Part shown: positions 1 through 8,187 of the stretch, one piece after another
Layout: every line of letters starts with the position of its first letter
Position numbering within the stretch: the stretch's first letter is position 1
Source of the DNA: Gammaproteobacteria bacterium
GTDB lineage: Bacteria > Pseudomonadota > Gammaproteobacteria > HK1
Assembly: GCA_022826505.1 (NCBI GenBank)
Contig: JAJDUQ010000088.1
Span: 1 to 38,508, forward strand
Direction of reading: 5' to 3'
Length of the DNA stretch: 38,508 nucleotides
Translations under genes and position numbers: made by a program
The notes under the pieces: generated by a model
What the model saw: only the letters and a program-made list of their open reading frames with translations
Database searches by the model: none
Told to the model about the DNA's origin: nothing

Positions 1-81
1 CTCCTGATTACGTACGAAGCTCACCTTGTGAGCCAGTCGGTCCCATATAGTTGCAAGTAGTTGAAAGATGGGGAGTCGGAC

Positions 82-720
82 ATGGCACGCAATCGGGTTC
101 AGTTTCAGAAGGGCTACAGTGTGGTGCAGTTCATGGACGAGTACGGGAGCGAGGAGAAGTGCACCGAGGCGCTGTTTCGTTGGCGTTGGCCGAACGGGTT
201 CGTGTGCCCGCGATGCGAGCATACCGGGCACTGGCGCCACCAAAGTCGGGCGCTGTATCAGTGCCGTAGCTGCCGGCACCAAGTGTCGCTGACCGCGGGC
301 ACGATTCTGGCGAGCACGAAGCTGCCACTTCGCACCTGGTTCCTGGCGATGTACCTGATGACGCAGACGAAGAACGGGATCTCGGCGTTGGAGCTGTCGC
401 GGCAACTTTCGGCGAGCTACAACACCGCCTGGAAGGTCAAGCACAAGCTGATGCAGGTGATGAAGGAGCGCGACGACACGCGCCCTTTGGGCGGCTGGGT
501 GCAGCTCGATGATGCGTATTGGGGCGGGCAGCGCAGCGGGGGAAAACCGGGCGAGGCACGCCTGGAAAGACGCCGTTCGTGGCCGCCGTGGAGCTCACTG
601 ATGAGGGCCGGCCGATGAGACTGCGCCTGCGCGTCGGTGGGTTTCGAAGCGAGGAGATTGCCGCTTGGCCCGGTGCCGCCTCAAGCCCGGCACCGTGGTT
701 CGGTCTGCCGGTGATTAACG
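82..720 (+). pseudogene. IS1595-family transposase, frameshifted remnant
   Basis: The frame from the ATG at 82 (preceded by a GGGGAG ribosome site) begins MARNRVQFQKG. It carries the N-terminal zinc ribbon of IS1595/ISXO2-like transposases, with CPRC near residue 43 and CRSC about 20 residues later, followed by LTAGT. The start of the catalytic DDE domain is visible as LDDAYWGG near residue 144. After about 545 the family sequence moves to another frame (GKTPFVAAVEL, from about 556), and a third-frame segment (RLKPGTVV, near 677) shows a second shift. The C-terminal third, with the remaining catalytic residues, is not recognisable. The first frame stops at 618. It is therefore a dead insertion-sequence copy at the left edge of the island. 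I could not define its terminal inverted repeats. Confidence 0.85.
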
Positions 721-1007
721 TCGGCGACCAGCAATCGGGACCGAAACGTGACGGACGTTGAGAACGACGCGCAAGCGGCGACCGCGGAATTGGACAGGCT
801 TGGCACGGCACCGCCCAAGTGTGAACTGCGGTGTCCCTACGGTGACCGGCCAATCCGTACCATGCGTGGCGCGCGTGCTGGGGAACATTTCGGAAATTAT
901 GTCGAAAGGTCGCATGCCAATCTACCACCCGAGAGTCACAACGAGTGTAGATGATTACGACCATGAGCGTCATGGCCTACAATCTGACTGCGGATGACGG
1001 GAGACGG

Positions 1008-1319
1008 ATGAGCAAGCAGACACGCAAGCGCCGTGCCGGTCCGGAGCCTCGGACGCTGCCCCTGCCTCCCCCGGGCTACCGGCCCTCAAAGGCCGAGCTC
1101 GAGGAAGAATTCGGCATGCCCGACCTCACGGACCAAGAGGTTCGGGAGAGGTTCTTCCGGCCGTTCCGGTTCGAGCGCACCGTCACGAACGACTGCCCCA
1201 TAGGAGAAAGCGGACATGAAAGCACCGATTCGGCCCCTCACGGCCAGCCTACTGTCGCTCGCGATTGCCGCGCCGATAGCAGCAAATGCCGAGGAACACG
1301 AAGGGACTCATCGCGTTGA
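1008..1319 (+). CDS. Small antitoxin-like protein with abnormal C-terminus
   Basis: The ATG at 1008 follows a GGGAGACGG ribosome site. The first ~65 residues are a basic start (MSKQTRKRRAG), a proline-rich stretch (LPLPPPGYRPSKAELEEEF), then MPDLTDQEVRERFFRPF. This resembles short (~60-70 aa) proteins I associate with toxin-antitoxin-like gene pairs in Gammaproteobacteria; I know no assigned function. In the usual layout the protein would end soon after FFRPFRFER. Here the frame reads through into the next gene to 1319, adding a low-complexity tail. A TAG at 1201-1203 in the neighbouring frame suggests that a small indel removed the original stop. It may be non-functional. A partner toxin gene is not visible upstream, where the IS remnant sits. 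Confidence 0.4.
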   Translation: MSKQTRKRRAGPEPRTLPLPPPGYRPSKAELEEEFGMPDLTDQEVRERFFRPFRFERTVTNDCPIGESGHESTDSAPHGQPTVARDCRADSSKCRGTRRDSSR

Positions 1320-1611
1320 CGCGGCCAGCCTCGAAGAGGCGTTGTCCATTCTGAATGTGTGGGCTATCGACCAAACTACGCCCCCGGACGTATCGCTTTG
1401 GGATGATACCTCCACGCCTCCGGAAGGATTTCCTGCCGAATGGAGCCAGCAACAGGTGTATATGGCAGTAGCAATCGCTCCTGCTTTGAAGAAACTTGCA
1501 GCACACGGTGGGCCGGCTGTCCTCGGCTGGATGGCGGCAAAAGGACTTCGTCTGTGCGTGACGTTCCCGTACTTGGGACTGGATGCTGAAATTTGCCTGC
1601 CGCCTAAATAG
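1216..1611 (+). CDS. Small secreted protein of unknown function
   Basis: This is a 131-residue protein starting at the ATG at 1216, after an AGGAG ribosome site at 1202. The N-terminus has a clear Sec signal: Lys3/Arg6, a hydrophobic core, and a signal-peptidase site ending AAPIAANA before EEHEG. The mature part is acidic and Trp-rich in the middle. It ends with a hydrophobic stretch (VYMAVAIAPALKKLAAHGG and a second apolar run) and two cysteines near the end (LRLCV and AEICLPPK) that could form a disulfide. I do not recognise a family. It is the last gene before the polysaccharide operon and probably unrelated to it. Confidence 0.55.
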   Translation: MKAPIRPLTASLLSLAIAAPIAANAEEHEGTHRVDAASLEEALSILNVWAIDQTTPPDVSLWDDTSTPPEGFPAEWSQQQVYMAVAIAPALKKLAAHGGPAVLGWMAAKGLRLCVTFPYLGLDAEICLPPK

Positions 1612-1721
1612 AAATGAGGAACAGTTCCCGCAAGGCCGCCAAAGGGCGGATCACGGAGATTCGCTTCCCCTTGGCTCTGTGGAACCGGCCCTCCATAGCG
1701 GCGGGGCGATCTCGGTGACGG

Positions 1722-1750
1722 TAGACGCCTATGTGACTCTCCGATATAAT
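1722..1750 (+). promoter_or_regulatory. Candidate sigma-70 promoter for the polysaccharide operon
   Basis: A perfect TATAAT (1745-1750) lies 17 bp downstream of TAGACG (1722-1727), which matches four of six bases of TTGACA. It is about 100 bp upstream of the first operon gene at 1855, in an intergenic gap of 243 bp that is otherwise empty. This is the best promoter-like match noted in the window. It is prediction only. Confidence 0.5.
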
Positions 1751-1854
1751 TCCCAACACTTCGGAGCGTCGGCGATTGAAGCGCAAACGACTGGCCGCAT
1801 GAGAGTGCGCCCGACAACAGCCTCAGGGCTCGCGTCCGTGCGTCGTCTTTCACC

Positions 1855-2907
1855 ATGAAAAGAGACATCAAGGACGTTCTGGTTTCGCCCGAATCCAGCG
1901 TCCTCGACGCGGTCAGGACCATCGACCGCGGCGGAATTCAGATCGCTCTGGTGGTCGACGGCAACGGACGGTTGCTAGGGACGGTCACGGACGGCGACGT
2001 GCGACGCGGCGTGTTGCGGGGCGTCAAGTTCGGCGAACCGGTATCGACGGTCATGAACGCCGGCGCGGTGAGCGTGCCAGCCAGCGGAGGGCCCGGCGCT
2101 GCATTCGGTCTTATGCGCGCACACGCGATTCACCAGATCCCCGTCGTGGATGACGCGGGGCGCGTCGTCGGCCTGGAGTGGATCGACGAGCTGTTCCAGC
2201 CGCCCGGTGACGACACTTGGGTAGTGCTCATGGCCGGTGGCCTCGGCGAACGGTTGCGGCCCCTGACGAAAGCCGTCCCCAAACCCATGATCCCGATCGG
2301 CGGCCGGCCGTTGCTGGAGACGATCGTCCGCAACTTCCAGGCACAGGGCTATCGCCGGTTCTTCCTCTCCGTCAACTACATGAGCGCCATGATTCGCGAC
2401 CATTTCGGCGACGGGTCGCAGTTTGGCGTCCGGATCGAATATGTCGAGGAGCCATCCCGGATGGGGACTGCGGGCGCACTCGGCCTGCTACCGGAAAGAC
2501 CGTCCGGGCCGATTCTGGTCATGAACGGAGATCTGCTCACCTCGGTCAACTGCCACTCGCTAATGCGATTCCATCATGACCACGACGCCAAGGCGACGAT
2601 GTGCGCCCGTGAATATACCTCCCAAGTCCCCTACGGCGTTCTGGAAATCGACGGGCACCGGCTGGTCGGGATCGTCGAGAAACCGGTGAAGAGCTTCTTC
2701 GTCAACGCCGGGATCTACATCATCGCGCCCGAGGTGCTGGCTCTGATCCCCAAGGACAGCCCCTTCGACATGCCGCAGTTGTTCGAGGCGGTGATTGCGC
2801 AAGGGGGCGAAGCGGTCGTGTTTCCGATCCGAGAGTACTGGCTCGACATCGGACGCCTCGACGACCTGGAACAGGCGCGACTCGAGTACGGGCAGGCTTT
2901 CGGCTGA
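1855..2907 (+). CDS. ptmE: CBS-domain sugar nucleotidyltransferase (PtmE-like)
   Basis: This 350-residue protein has a CBS pair (about residues 1-118) followed by a sugar-1-phosphate nucleotidyltransferase domain. That domain shows the signature LMAGGLGERLRPLT at about 125-138, PKPMIPIGGRPLLE just after it, and catalytic-site segments MNGDLL and EKP further on. The same architecture occurs in Campylobacter PtmE, which makes a GDP-activated glucosamine for legionaminic acid synthesis. Substrate and nucleotide here are inferred from that relation, not visible. The CBS pair suggests allosteric control by an adenylate-type ligand. The stop overlaps the next start (TGATG), indicating coupled translation. 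The ATG at 1855 has only a poor ribosome site but fits the family N-terminus. Confidence 0.85.
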   Translation: MKRDIKDVLVSPESSVLDAVRTIDRGGIQIALVVDGNGRLLGTVTDGDVRRGVLRGVKFGEPVSTVMNAGAVSVPASGGPGAAFGLMRAHAIHQIPVVDDAGRVVGLEWIDELFQPPGDDTWVVLMAGGLGERLRPLTKAVPKPMIPIGGRPLLETIVRNFQAQGYRRFFLSVNYMSAMIRDHFGDGSQFGVRIEYVEEPSRMGTAGALGLLPERPSGPILVMNGDLLTSVNCHSLMRFHHDHDAKATMCAREYTSQVPYGVLEIDGHRLVGIVEKPVKSFFVNAGIYIIAPEVLALIPKDSPFDMPQLFEAVIAQGGEAVVFPIREYWLDIGRLDDLEQARLEYGQAFG

Positions 2908-3830
2908 TGACCACGGCGGTCATAGTCGGCTACGGCTCGATCGGCGCCCGGCACGCCAGCGTGTTACGGGAGACAGGATGCCGCGTAGGTGTCGTCAGCC
3001 GCAGGGAGCGGCCGGTCGCGGACTTGCCTTGCCATCCCGATCTCGCCTCGGCGCTCGATGCGGAGGCGCCGGACTACGTCGTCATCGCGAACGAGACCGC
3101 AATGCATCGCGAAACGCTCGAGGAGCTGACGCGATCCGGATTCGATGGGCGCGTGCTGGTCGAGAAGCCGCTGTTCGCGGAGCCCGCGCCCATCCCGGAG
3201 CACCGGTTCGCGCTGTGCGCCGTCGGCTACAACTTGCGTTTTCATGCGGTGCTGCTGGCGCTACGCGACGCGATCGCGACCGAAAGGGTCGTCTCCGCCC
3301 ACGTCTACTGCGGGCAATATCTGCCCGACTGGCGTCCGCATACTAATTGGCGCGCCTCCTATTCCGCCGACCGCACTCGAGGCGGAGGCGTGCTGCGCGA
3401 TCTCAGCCACGAACTGGACTATCTGACTTGGCTGTTCGGCGGATGGTCCCGGGTCACCGCGACGCAGGGGAACACCGGGATCCTCGGCATCGACGCCGAC
3501 GACTGCCGGTGCCTGCTGGTTCAGCTCGAGCGATGCGAGGCGGCGACCGTACAGCTCAACTATCTCGACCGGCCCGGGCGGCGCGAGATCATCGTCAACG
3601 GCGGTGCACACACTTGGCGCGCGGATCTGGGAACCTACGTGCTCGAGTGCGATGGTGTCGGCACCGCGTTCTCCGTGGACCGCAACGACAGCTATCGGGC
3701 CATGCACCACGCCATGCTTTCCGGTGACCGCGACAGGCTGTGCACATTCGAGGAAGGCGCGCGGGTGGTGGATTTCATTGCGGCAATTGAGCGGGCCGCC
3801 GCATCGCATGCCTGGGCGCGGGCGGCATGA
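2907..3830 (+). CDS. Gfo/Idh/MocA-family oxidoreductase (PtmF-like)
   Basis: This 307-residue NAD(P)-dependent sugar oxidoreductase shows a Rossmann motif GYGSIGARH at residues 8-16 and the family EKP signature at about 86-88, where the lysine is catalytic. A C-terminal alpha/beta domain follows. It overlaps the upstream stop by one base and the downstream start by four (ATGA). The position between a PtmE-like transferase and a CMP-sugar synthetase matches PtmF of Campylobacter. PtmF acts with PtmA in supplying an amino-sugar precursor for legionaminic acid. The reaction here is an inference from that gene order. Confidence 0.8.
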   Translation: MTTAVIVGYGSIGARHASVLRETGCRVGVVSRRERPVADLPCHPDLASALDAEAPDYVVIANETAMHRETLEELTRSGFDGRVLVEKPLFAEPAPIPEHRFALCAVGYNLRFHAVLLALRDAIATERVVSAHVYCGQYLPDWRPHTNWRASYSADRTRGGGVLRDLSHELDYLTWLFGGWSRVTATQGNTGILGIDADDCRCLLVQLERCEAATVQLNYLDRPGRREIIVNGGAHTWRADLGTYVLECDGVGTAFSVDRNDSYRAMHHAMLSGDRDRLCTFEEGARVVDFIAAIERAAASHAWARAA

Positions 3831-4570
3831 AACGGCTGTGCACCATATGCGCGCGCGGCGGCTCCAAGGGTCTCAAGGACAAGAACCTGCATCCGCTGGC
3901 CGGCCGGCCCCTCGTCGCACACAGCATCCTGCAGGCGAAGGCGGCCGGGCTGTTCGCCGCCATTGCCGTCAGCAGCGATTCCGAATCGTTGCTCCGCGCC
4001 GCGGAAGCCGCCGGAGCGGACGTTCTCGTCAGCCGACCGGGCGAATTGGCGACGGATACAGCACCCAAGCTGCCAGCCATCGCCCACTGCCTCCGCGAGG
4101 TGGAAAGGCGGCTCGGTTGCCGGTACGACATCCTCGTCGATCTCGACGCAACCTCGCCGCTTCGCCTGCCGGAGGATATTGCAGGCGCCGTGAGGCTGCT
4201 CGAGACGAGGGACCTGTCCAACGTCATCACGGGCACGCCCGCGCGGCGTTCACCCTACTTCAATCTCGTCGAAGTCGACGAGAGCGGAGTCGCGCGCATC
4301 TCGAAGCCGTTGCCGAAACCGGTCGAGCGCCGCCAGGACGGGCCGCGGTGCTACGACATGAATGCATCCGTCTACGTCTGGCGCCGGGACGTCTTCGTCG
4401 CCGACCCGGCGCTGTTCTACGAGGACACCGGGCTGTACGAGATGCCGGAGGAGCGGTCGGTGGACATCGACGGAGCGCTGGATTTCGACATCGTCGAAAT
4501 GCTGATGGAACGGCGCTTGGCCACCGCGGCGTCACAGATGTTGCCCGCACCGAGGATGGTCAACGAATGA
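3827..4570 (+). CDS. neuA: CMP-nonulosonate synthetase (acylneuraminate cytidylyltransferase)
   Basis: This 247-residue protein activates a sialic-acid-like 9-carbon sugar with CTP, giving the CMP-sugar donor. It opens with the nucleotide-binding motif ICARGGSKGLKDKN at about residues 6-19. It also contains the LDATSPLR segment near residue 105 that is typical of NeuA/PtmB/LegF/PseF enzymes. The full family length is present. It is translationally coupled on both sides (ATGA overlaps). Whether the substrate is legionaminic, pseudaminic or another acid cannot be read from the sequence; the PtmE/PtmF neighbours point to a legionaminic-type sugar, while pseG downstream points to pseudaminic acid. 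Confidence 0.85.
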   Translation: MKRLCTICARGGSKGLKDKNLHPLAGRPLVAHSILQAKAAGLFAAIAVSSDSESLLRAAEAAGADVLVSRPGELATDTAPKLPAIAHCLREVERRLGCRYDILVDLDATSPLRLPEDIAGAVRLLETRDLSNVITGTPARRSPYFNLVEVDESGVARISKPLPKPVERRQDGPRCYDMNASVYVWRRDVFVADPALFYEDTGLYEMPEERSVDIDGALDFDIVEMLMERRLATAASQMLPAPRMVNE

Positions 4571-4779
4571 AGATCAAGACTGAAACGGTCCGCGTGCTCA
4601 TTAGCTTCGGCCCGCGGGAGGAGGTCGCGCCACGCGTACTCTCTCGAAGCATCTGGGAGCGCGGTTCCCCGCCGGTATCGATCACGCTGGTCCGGCTCTC
4701 GCAACTCGAAGGCGTGTTCAGCCGGAAACGCGACGCGATGCTCCGCTGCGAGCAGCGCGGCGGGACGCCGGAGAGGTAG
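4567..4779 (+). pseudogene. Truncated glycosyltransferase, N-terminal fragment
   Basis: This is a 70-residue frame starting at the ATG at 4567, overlapping the previous stop (ATGA). VLISFGPREEVAPRVL, then SIWERGSPPVSI and LSQLEG..SRKRD resemble the first ~50 residues of glycosyltransferases of about 230 aa that begin with a VWIG-type strand, a PREE-like motif and a TR/SRxxD segment. The family would continue into a substrate site that is missing; the frame ends in an unrelated arginine-rich tail. I read it as the remains of a gene lost by deletion, with its coupled start preserved. The alternative is a real short protein of unknown role. Confidence 0.45.
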
Positions 4780-4789
4780 ACGGCGAGCC

Positions 4790-5614
4790 ATGCGGCCCGG
4801 GCAATTCCGGAGGCTGTTCGATCTGTCGGGGAAGATCGCCGTCGTGACGGGCGGTGCCGGCATCCTGGGTCGATACTTCTGCGCGGCGCTGGCCGACGCC
4901 GGCGCGGGCGTGGCGGTGGTGGACCTTGACGGCCCCGAGTGTGAAACGTTTGCGAGCATGCTGTCCGAGACCTTCAGCGTTCCGTGTCTCGGGCTCGCGG
5001 CCGACATCTCGAACCCTGATTCGATCCGTGAGATGGCGGAACAGGTTGAAGACGGACTGGGTGCCGTCTCCATCCTTCACAACAATGCCGCCAGCAAGGG
5101 CGGCGACCCTGCCGCGTTCTTCGATTCGGTCGAGGACTTCAGCCTCGATGTCTGGCGCGAAGTGATGGGCGTAAATCTTGACGGACAGTTCCTGGTCGCG
5201 CGCGAGTTCGGCGAGCGAATGGCGAAGCGCAAAGGCGGCTCGATCATCCAGACCGCTTCAATCTATGGGGTCATGGCGCCGGATCAGCGCATCTACGAAG
5301 GCTCGGTCTACAACGGCATGCCGATCAACACACCGGCTGTCTACAGCGCCTCCAAGGCCGGCGTGATCGGTCTCAGCCGCTATCTCGCAACCTGGTGGGC
5401 CGACAAGGGCGTGCGCGTCAACGTGCTCACCCCCGGAGGCGTCGCAAGCGGGCAGAACGACGCATTCCAGCGTCGTTATTCGGACCGCGTGCCCCTGAGA
5501 CGCATGGCCCGGCCGGACGAAATGACCGGGGCCCTGCTCTTCCTCGCGTCGGATGCGTCGAGCTACGTCACCGGGCAGAACATCATCGTGGACGGCGGGC
5601 TCGACGCATGGTAG
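4790..5614 (+). CDS. ptmA: SDR-family dehydrogenase (PtmA-like)
   Basis: This 274-residue classical short-chain dehydrogenase has the cofactor motif TGGAGILG at about residues 20-27 and an NNAA motif in place of NNAG. The catalytic Ser lies in the IIQTASIYG segment (about 155), with Tyr185 and Lys189 in YSASK. The C-terminus IIVDGGLDAW is typical. It is complete. Operon position with PtmE-, PtmF- and PtmB-like genes matches Campylobacter PtmA, which is needed for legionaminic-acid-type flagellin glycosylation. The substrate is inferred only. It starts 10 bases after the truncated glycosyltransferase fragment. Confidence 0.8.
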   Translation: MRPGQFRRLFDLSGKIAVVTGGAGILGRYFCAALADAGAGVAVVDLDGPECETFASMLSETFSVPCLGLAADISNPDSIREMAEQVEDGLGAVSILHNNAASKGGDPAAFFDSVEDFSLDVWREVMGVNLDGQFLVAREFGERMAKRKGGSIIQTASIYGVMAPDQRIYEGSVYNGMPINTPAVYSASKAGVIGLSRYLATWWADKGVRVNVLTPGGVASGQNDAFQRRYSDRVPLRRMARPDEMTGALLFLASDASSYVTGQNIIVDGGLDAW

Positions 5615-5792
5615 CGACAGCGGCACCACTTGCAGGAACCCTGCGAAGAGACGAATGAGGAGACATCCGTATCCCTCCGCCGTCGACCGAACACGGTACG
5701 GGGCCGGCGTGAACGATTCCGACATCAAGTACGGGCTGCCGGCCCGTGTCGAGTTCTTCGCTGGGTACAACCGCCATGCACAGGCGAACACC

Positions 5793-6002
5793 CTGCCCCG
5801 TCATCTTCCCGAGGTACGCCTTCACCGCGCCCTTGTCCGCCTTGCCCAGCGCCGAGTAGTCGAACTGCACCAAGGTGCGTCGAATGAAGTCGTAGGCCGA
5901 TGTCCGGTCGGCCAGAGCGAAATCCACCGGCTCGTTGCCTTCGGCGACGCGCCGCACCTGCTCCAGGGTCTGAACCCGTTGTGTCTGTAGCGTCACGATC
6001 AT
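5793..6002 (-). pseudogene. Integrase/transposase N-terminal fragment
   Basis: The minus-strand frame from 6002 (ATG right behind a GGAGG) reads MIVTLQTQRVQTLEQVR, then DRTSAYDFIRRTLVQFDY and GKADKGAVKAYLGK. I recognise this as the beginning of a family of DDE integrases (IS481-like/ISNCY type) of Proteobacteria. Family similarity stops at about 5793, and the helix-turn-helix and catalytic core are absent; the open frame continues into unrelated sequence and the end of the SDR gene. It is an inactive scar separating the ptm-like block from pseG, in an otherwise empty gap (5615-6267) in which I see only weak promoter-like sequence (TTGGAC at 6083). Confidence 0.55.
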
Positions 6003-6267
6003 CCTCCGATGATCCCCGATTCGCTCCCGCTACAGGCTCATCTGTCGTTGGATCCAACCCCTCCCTTCAAGCTCACTTCTCATTGGACAAGGCGAGACGT
6101 CGCATTCAATTTCTGAACATGCTATCCTCGCCGGCACGTCTCACGGCGGTGGGCGCGAGTCACCCGTCGTGCGGTAGCCGTGGCGGCACCTCGAGTTCCC
6201 TGGCCTCGATGCCGCCACCGAGAACGACCTTCCTCTCTGAACATTCGCCGCTCGCTCTCCGTCAGCC

Positions 6268-7323
6268 ATGGCCGGAAAGAACCGAACGGTCGTATTTCGC
6301 GCTGATGCGTCGGAAGAGCTCGGCGGCGGACATCTAATGCGGTGCCTGGCTCTGGCCACGGCGTTCGCTGAATCGGGATGGAACGTGGGATTCGCGGTAA
6401 ACGCGCAGGCATTGTTCGTCGTACCGTCACTGACCGAGACGGTAGTGGACACCCTAGTCGTGAACGGGACAGACGAGATTTTCGATCTGGAGGAGCGCTG
6501 GCCCGATGGGGCGGCACTTCTGGTCGTCGACCACTATGGACGCGGTGCTGCGTTCGAACGCAAGTGCCGGTCGTGGGCGACCACGATTCTGGCGATCGAC
6601 GACCTCGCCGATCGGCAACATTGTGCCGATATCCTGGTGGATCAGACGTACGGACGGGAAGAGTCGGATTACCGTCCCCTGACAGGGTCGGACTGTCGGC
6701 TCCTGCTCGGCGCCCGGTTCGCTCTGCTGCGACCACAGTTCCAGGCGAAACGCGGCCGGGCTCTGGCCAAACGACGAAATTCGGCTCCGCCACGACGGCT
6801 TCTGATCTCGCTCGGCGCGACAGATTCGACGGGCGTCACCCGGCTGGCGCTTCAGGCTGCGGTCGAGGCGTCTCCTATGCTCACGGTCGATGTCGTCGTC
6901 GGAACGTATGCGCCTCACCTGAGCGAGATTCTCCAGATGGCCGCTTCGATGGGCCCCTCGGTGTCCGTACATCGGTCGGTCGGCGACATGGCGTCTCTCA
7001 TGGCGGACGCCGATCTCTCGATCGGCGCTTGCGGCAGTACGTCGTGGGAGCGCTGCTGTCTGGGCCTCCCGACGCTGGCGGTGATCACCGCCGACAACCA
7101 GCGCCTGATTGCACGGAATCTCGCCGCCGCTGGCGCGATCGAGATTGCCGGCGACGCGGTCGAACTTTCGGTGGATTCCTTGGCCGCCCGACTCGCCGCT
7201 CTACGAAACAACGTATCGAGACGCAAGGCCATGGCGGAAGCCGCCGCCTCCATCTGCGACGGCAAAGGCATCTACAGGGTCGTCGCTGAACTGACGCGAG
7301 CATGGAGACCGGTCGCCGAATGA
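6268..7323 (+). CDS. pseG: PseG-family UDP-sugar hydrolase
   Basis: This 351-residue protein is of the PseG/SpsG family, a GT-B-like fold that removes UDP from UDP-2,4-diacetamido-2,4,6-trideoxy-altrose to free the hexose for pseudaminic acid synthesis. It shows FRADASEELGGGHLMRC at residues 10-26; His22 is in the position of the catalytic histidine of Campylobacter PseG. The C-terminal half carries LISLGATDS and a GACGSTSWERCCLGLP segment, which bind the nucleotide in this family. Length is normal to slightly long. The matching PseB and PseC enzymes are encoded 16 kb downstream, and the condensing NeuB-family enzyme 3 kb downstream. Confidence 0.85.
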   Translation: MAGKNRTVVFRADASEELGGGHLMRCLALATAFAESGWNVGFAVNAQALFVVPSLTETVVDTLVVNGTDEIFDLEERWPDGAALLVVDHYGRGAAFERKCRSWATTILAIDDLADRQHCADILVDQTYGREESDYRPLTGSDCRLLLGARFALLRPQFQAKRGRALAKRRNSAPPRRLLISLGATDSTGVTRLALQAAVEASPMLTVDVVVGTYAPHLSEILQMAASMGPSVSVHRSVGDMASLMADADLSIGACGSTSWERCCLGLPTLAVITADNQRLIARNLAAAGAIEIAGDAVELSVDSLAARLAALRNNVSRRKAMAEAAASICDGKGIYRVVAELTRAWRPVAE

Positions 7324-7443
7324 AACGACCGTGATCACGAAAACGAGTGTGACAGTCGCGGACCAACCCGTTTCATTCCACCGTGCTGCGTGTTTCCGTG
7401 ATGCCGGAACTCGGGACGATGTAAGAAGGTAGTTGGCGGTTCA

Positions 7444-8187
7444 ATGATCCTTGCGATACTACAGGCACGCATGTCTTCAACGCGACTACCCGGCAAGGTC
7501 ATGGCGCCAATTCTTGGCCAACCCATGATTCTGCGACAGCTTGAACGCGTCGAGCGAGCGCGAAGTTTTGACAGGCTATTGGTAGCCACCAGCACTTCGC
7601 CGTCCGACGATGTCGTTGCCCGACTGTGCGCGGACAATACTATCGAGTGCTTTCGCGGGTCATTGGAAGACGTGCTGGACCGTTTCGTCCAGGCCGCCAA
7701 GCCACATGCTCCAGAGCATCTCGTCCGACTGACGGCCGATTGTCCCCTTGCGGACGCGGAGGTTATCGATCTGGTTGTACAGCGCCACCTTGAAGGCCGT
7801 TTTGACTACACGTCGAACACGCGCGTACGTACATTCCAACACGGTCTGGATGTCGAGGTCTGCCGCTACGTCTGTCTGGAACAGGCTTGGCGGGACTCCG
7901 ACTGTCCCTGGGAACGCGAACACGTCATGCCACACCTTTGGGGCAGCGGCCGTTTCGACGTCTGCCAAGTACGCCAAGAGTGTGATCACTCGCACCTCCG
8001 CTGGACTGTAGATTTAGCCGAGGATCTCGAACTCGTGCGACAGATCTACGCAGCTCTATATCCCCCCAATCCGGCGTTCACGACGCATGACGTCATGCAG
8101 TTGTTGAGCCGCAGGCCGGCGCTGGCCCTTCTGAATGCCGGCCAGCGCCAAAACGCACCACACAAAAGGAAGGAACATGCTGGCTAG
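7444..8187 (+). CDS. spsF: SpsF-like cytidylyltransferase family protein
   Basis: This 247-residue protein begins MILAILQARMSSTRLPGKV, the signature of SpsF-type proteins related to CMP-NeuA cytidylyltransferases and usual in spore-coat and pseudaminic acid gene sets next to SpsG/PseG. RLTADCPLAD near residue 100 and the segment DHSHLRWTVDLAEDLELV near the end are also typical. It follows pseG as in sps clusters. Because a NeuA-like gene already exists at 3827, this one may act on a second sugar or be the pseudaminic acid-specific enzyme. An AAGGTAG lies 14 bases before the ATG. It overlaps the next gene by 11 bases. Confidence 0.75.
   Translation: MILAILQARMSSTRLPGKVMAPILGQPMILRQLERVERARSFDRLLVATSTSPSDDVVARLCADNTIECFRGSLEDVLDRFVQAAKPHAPEHLVRLTADCPLADAEVIDLVVQRHLEGRFDYTSNTRVRTFQHGLDVEVCRYVCLEQAWRDSDCPWEREHVMPHLWGSGRFDVCQVRQECDHSHLRWTVDLAEDLELVRQIYAALYPPNPAFTTHDVMQLLSRRPALALLNAGQRQNAPHKRKEHAG

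Noticed and set aside
781..830. TGGCAC-containing sequence as a sigma-54 promoter
   Set aside because: The -12 TTGC element is missing at the required distance.
7330..7339. CGTGATCACG palindrome after pseG as an operator
   Set aside because: A single 10-bp palindrome without a promoter next to it or a second copy; expected by chance in a window of this size.
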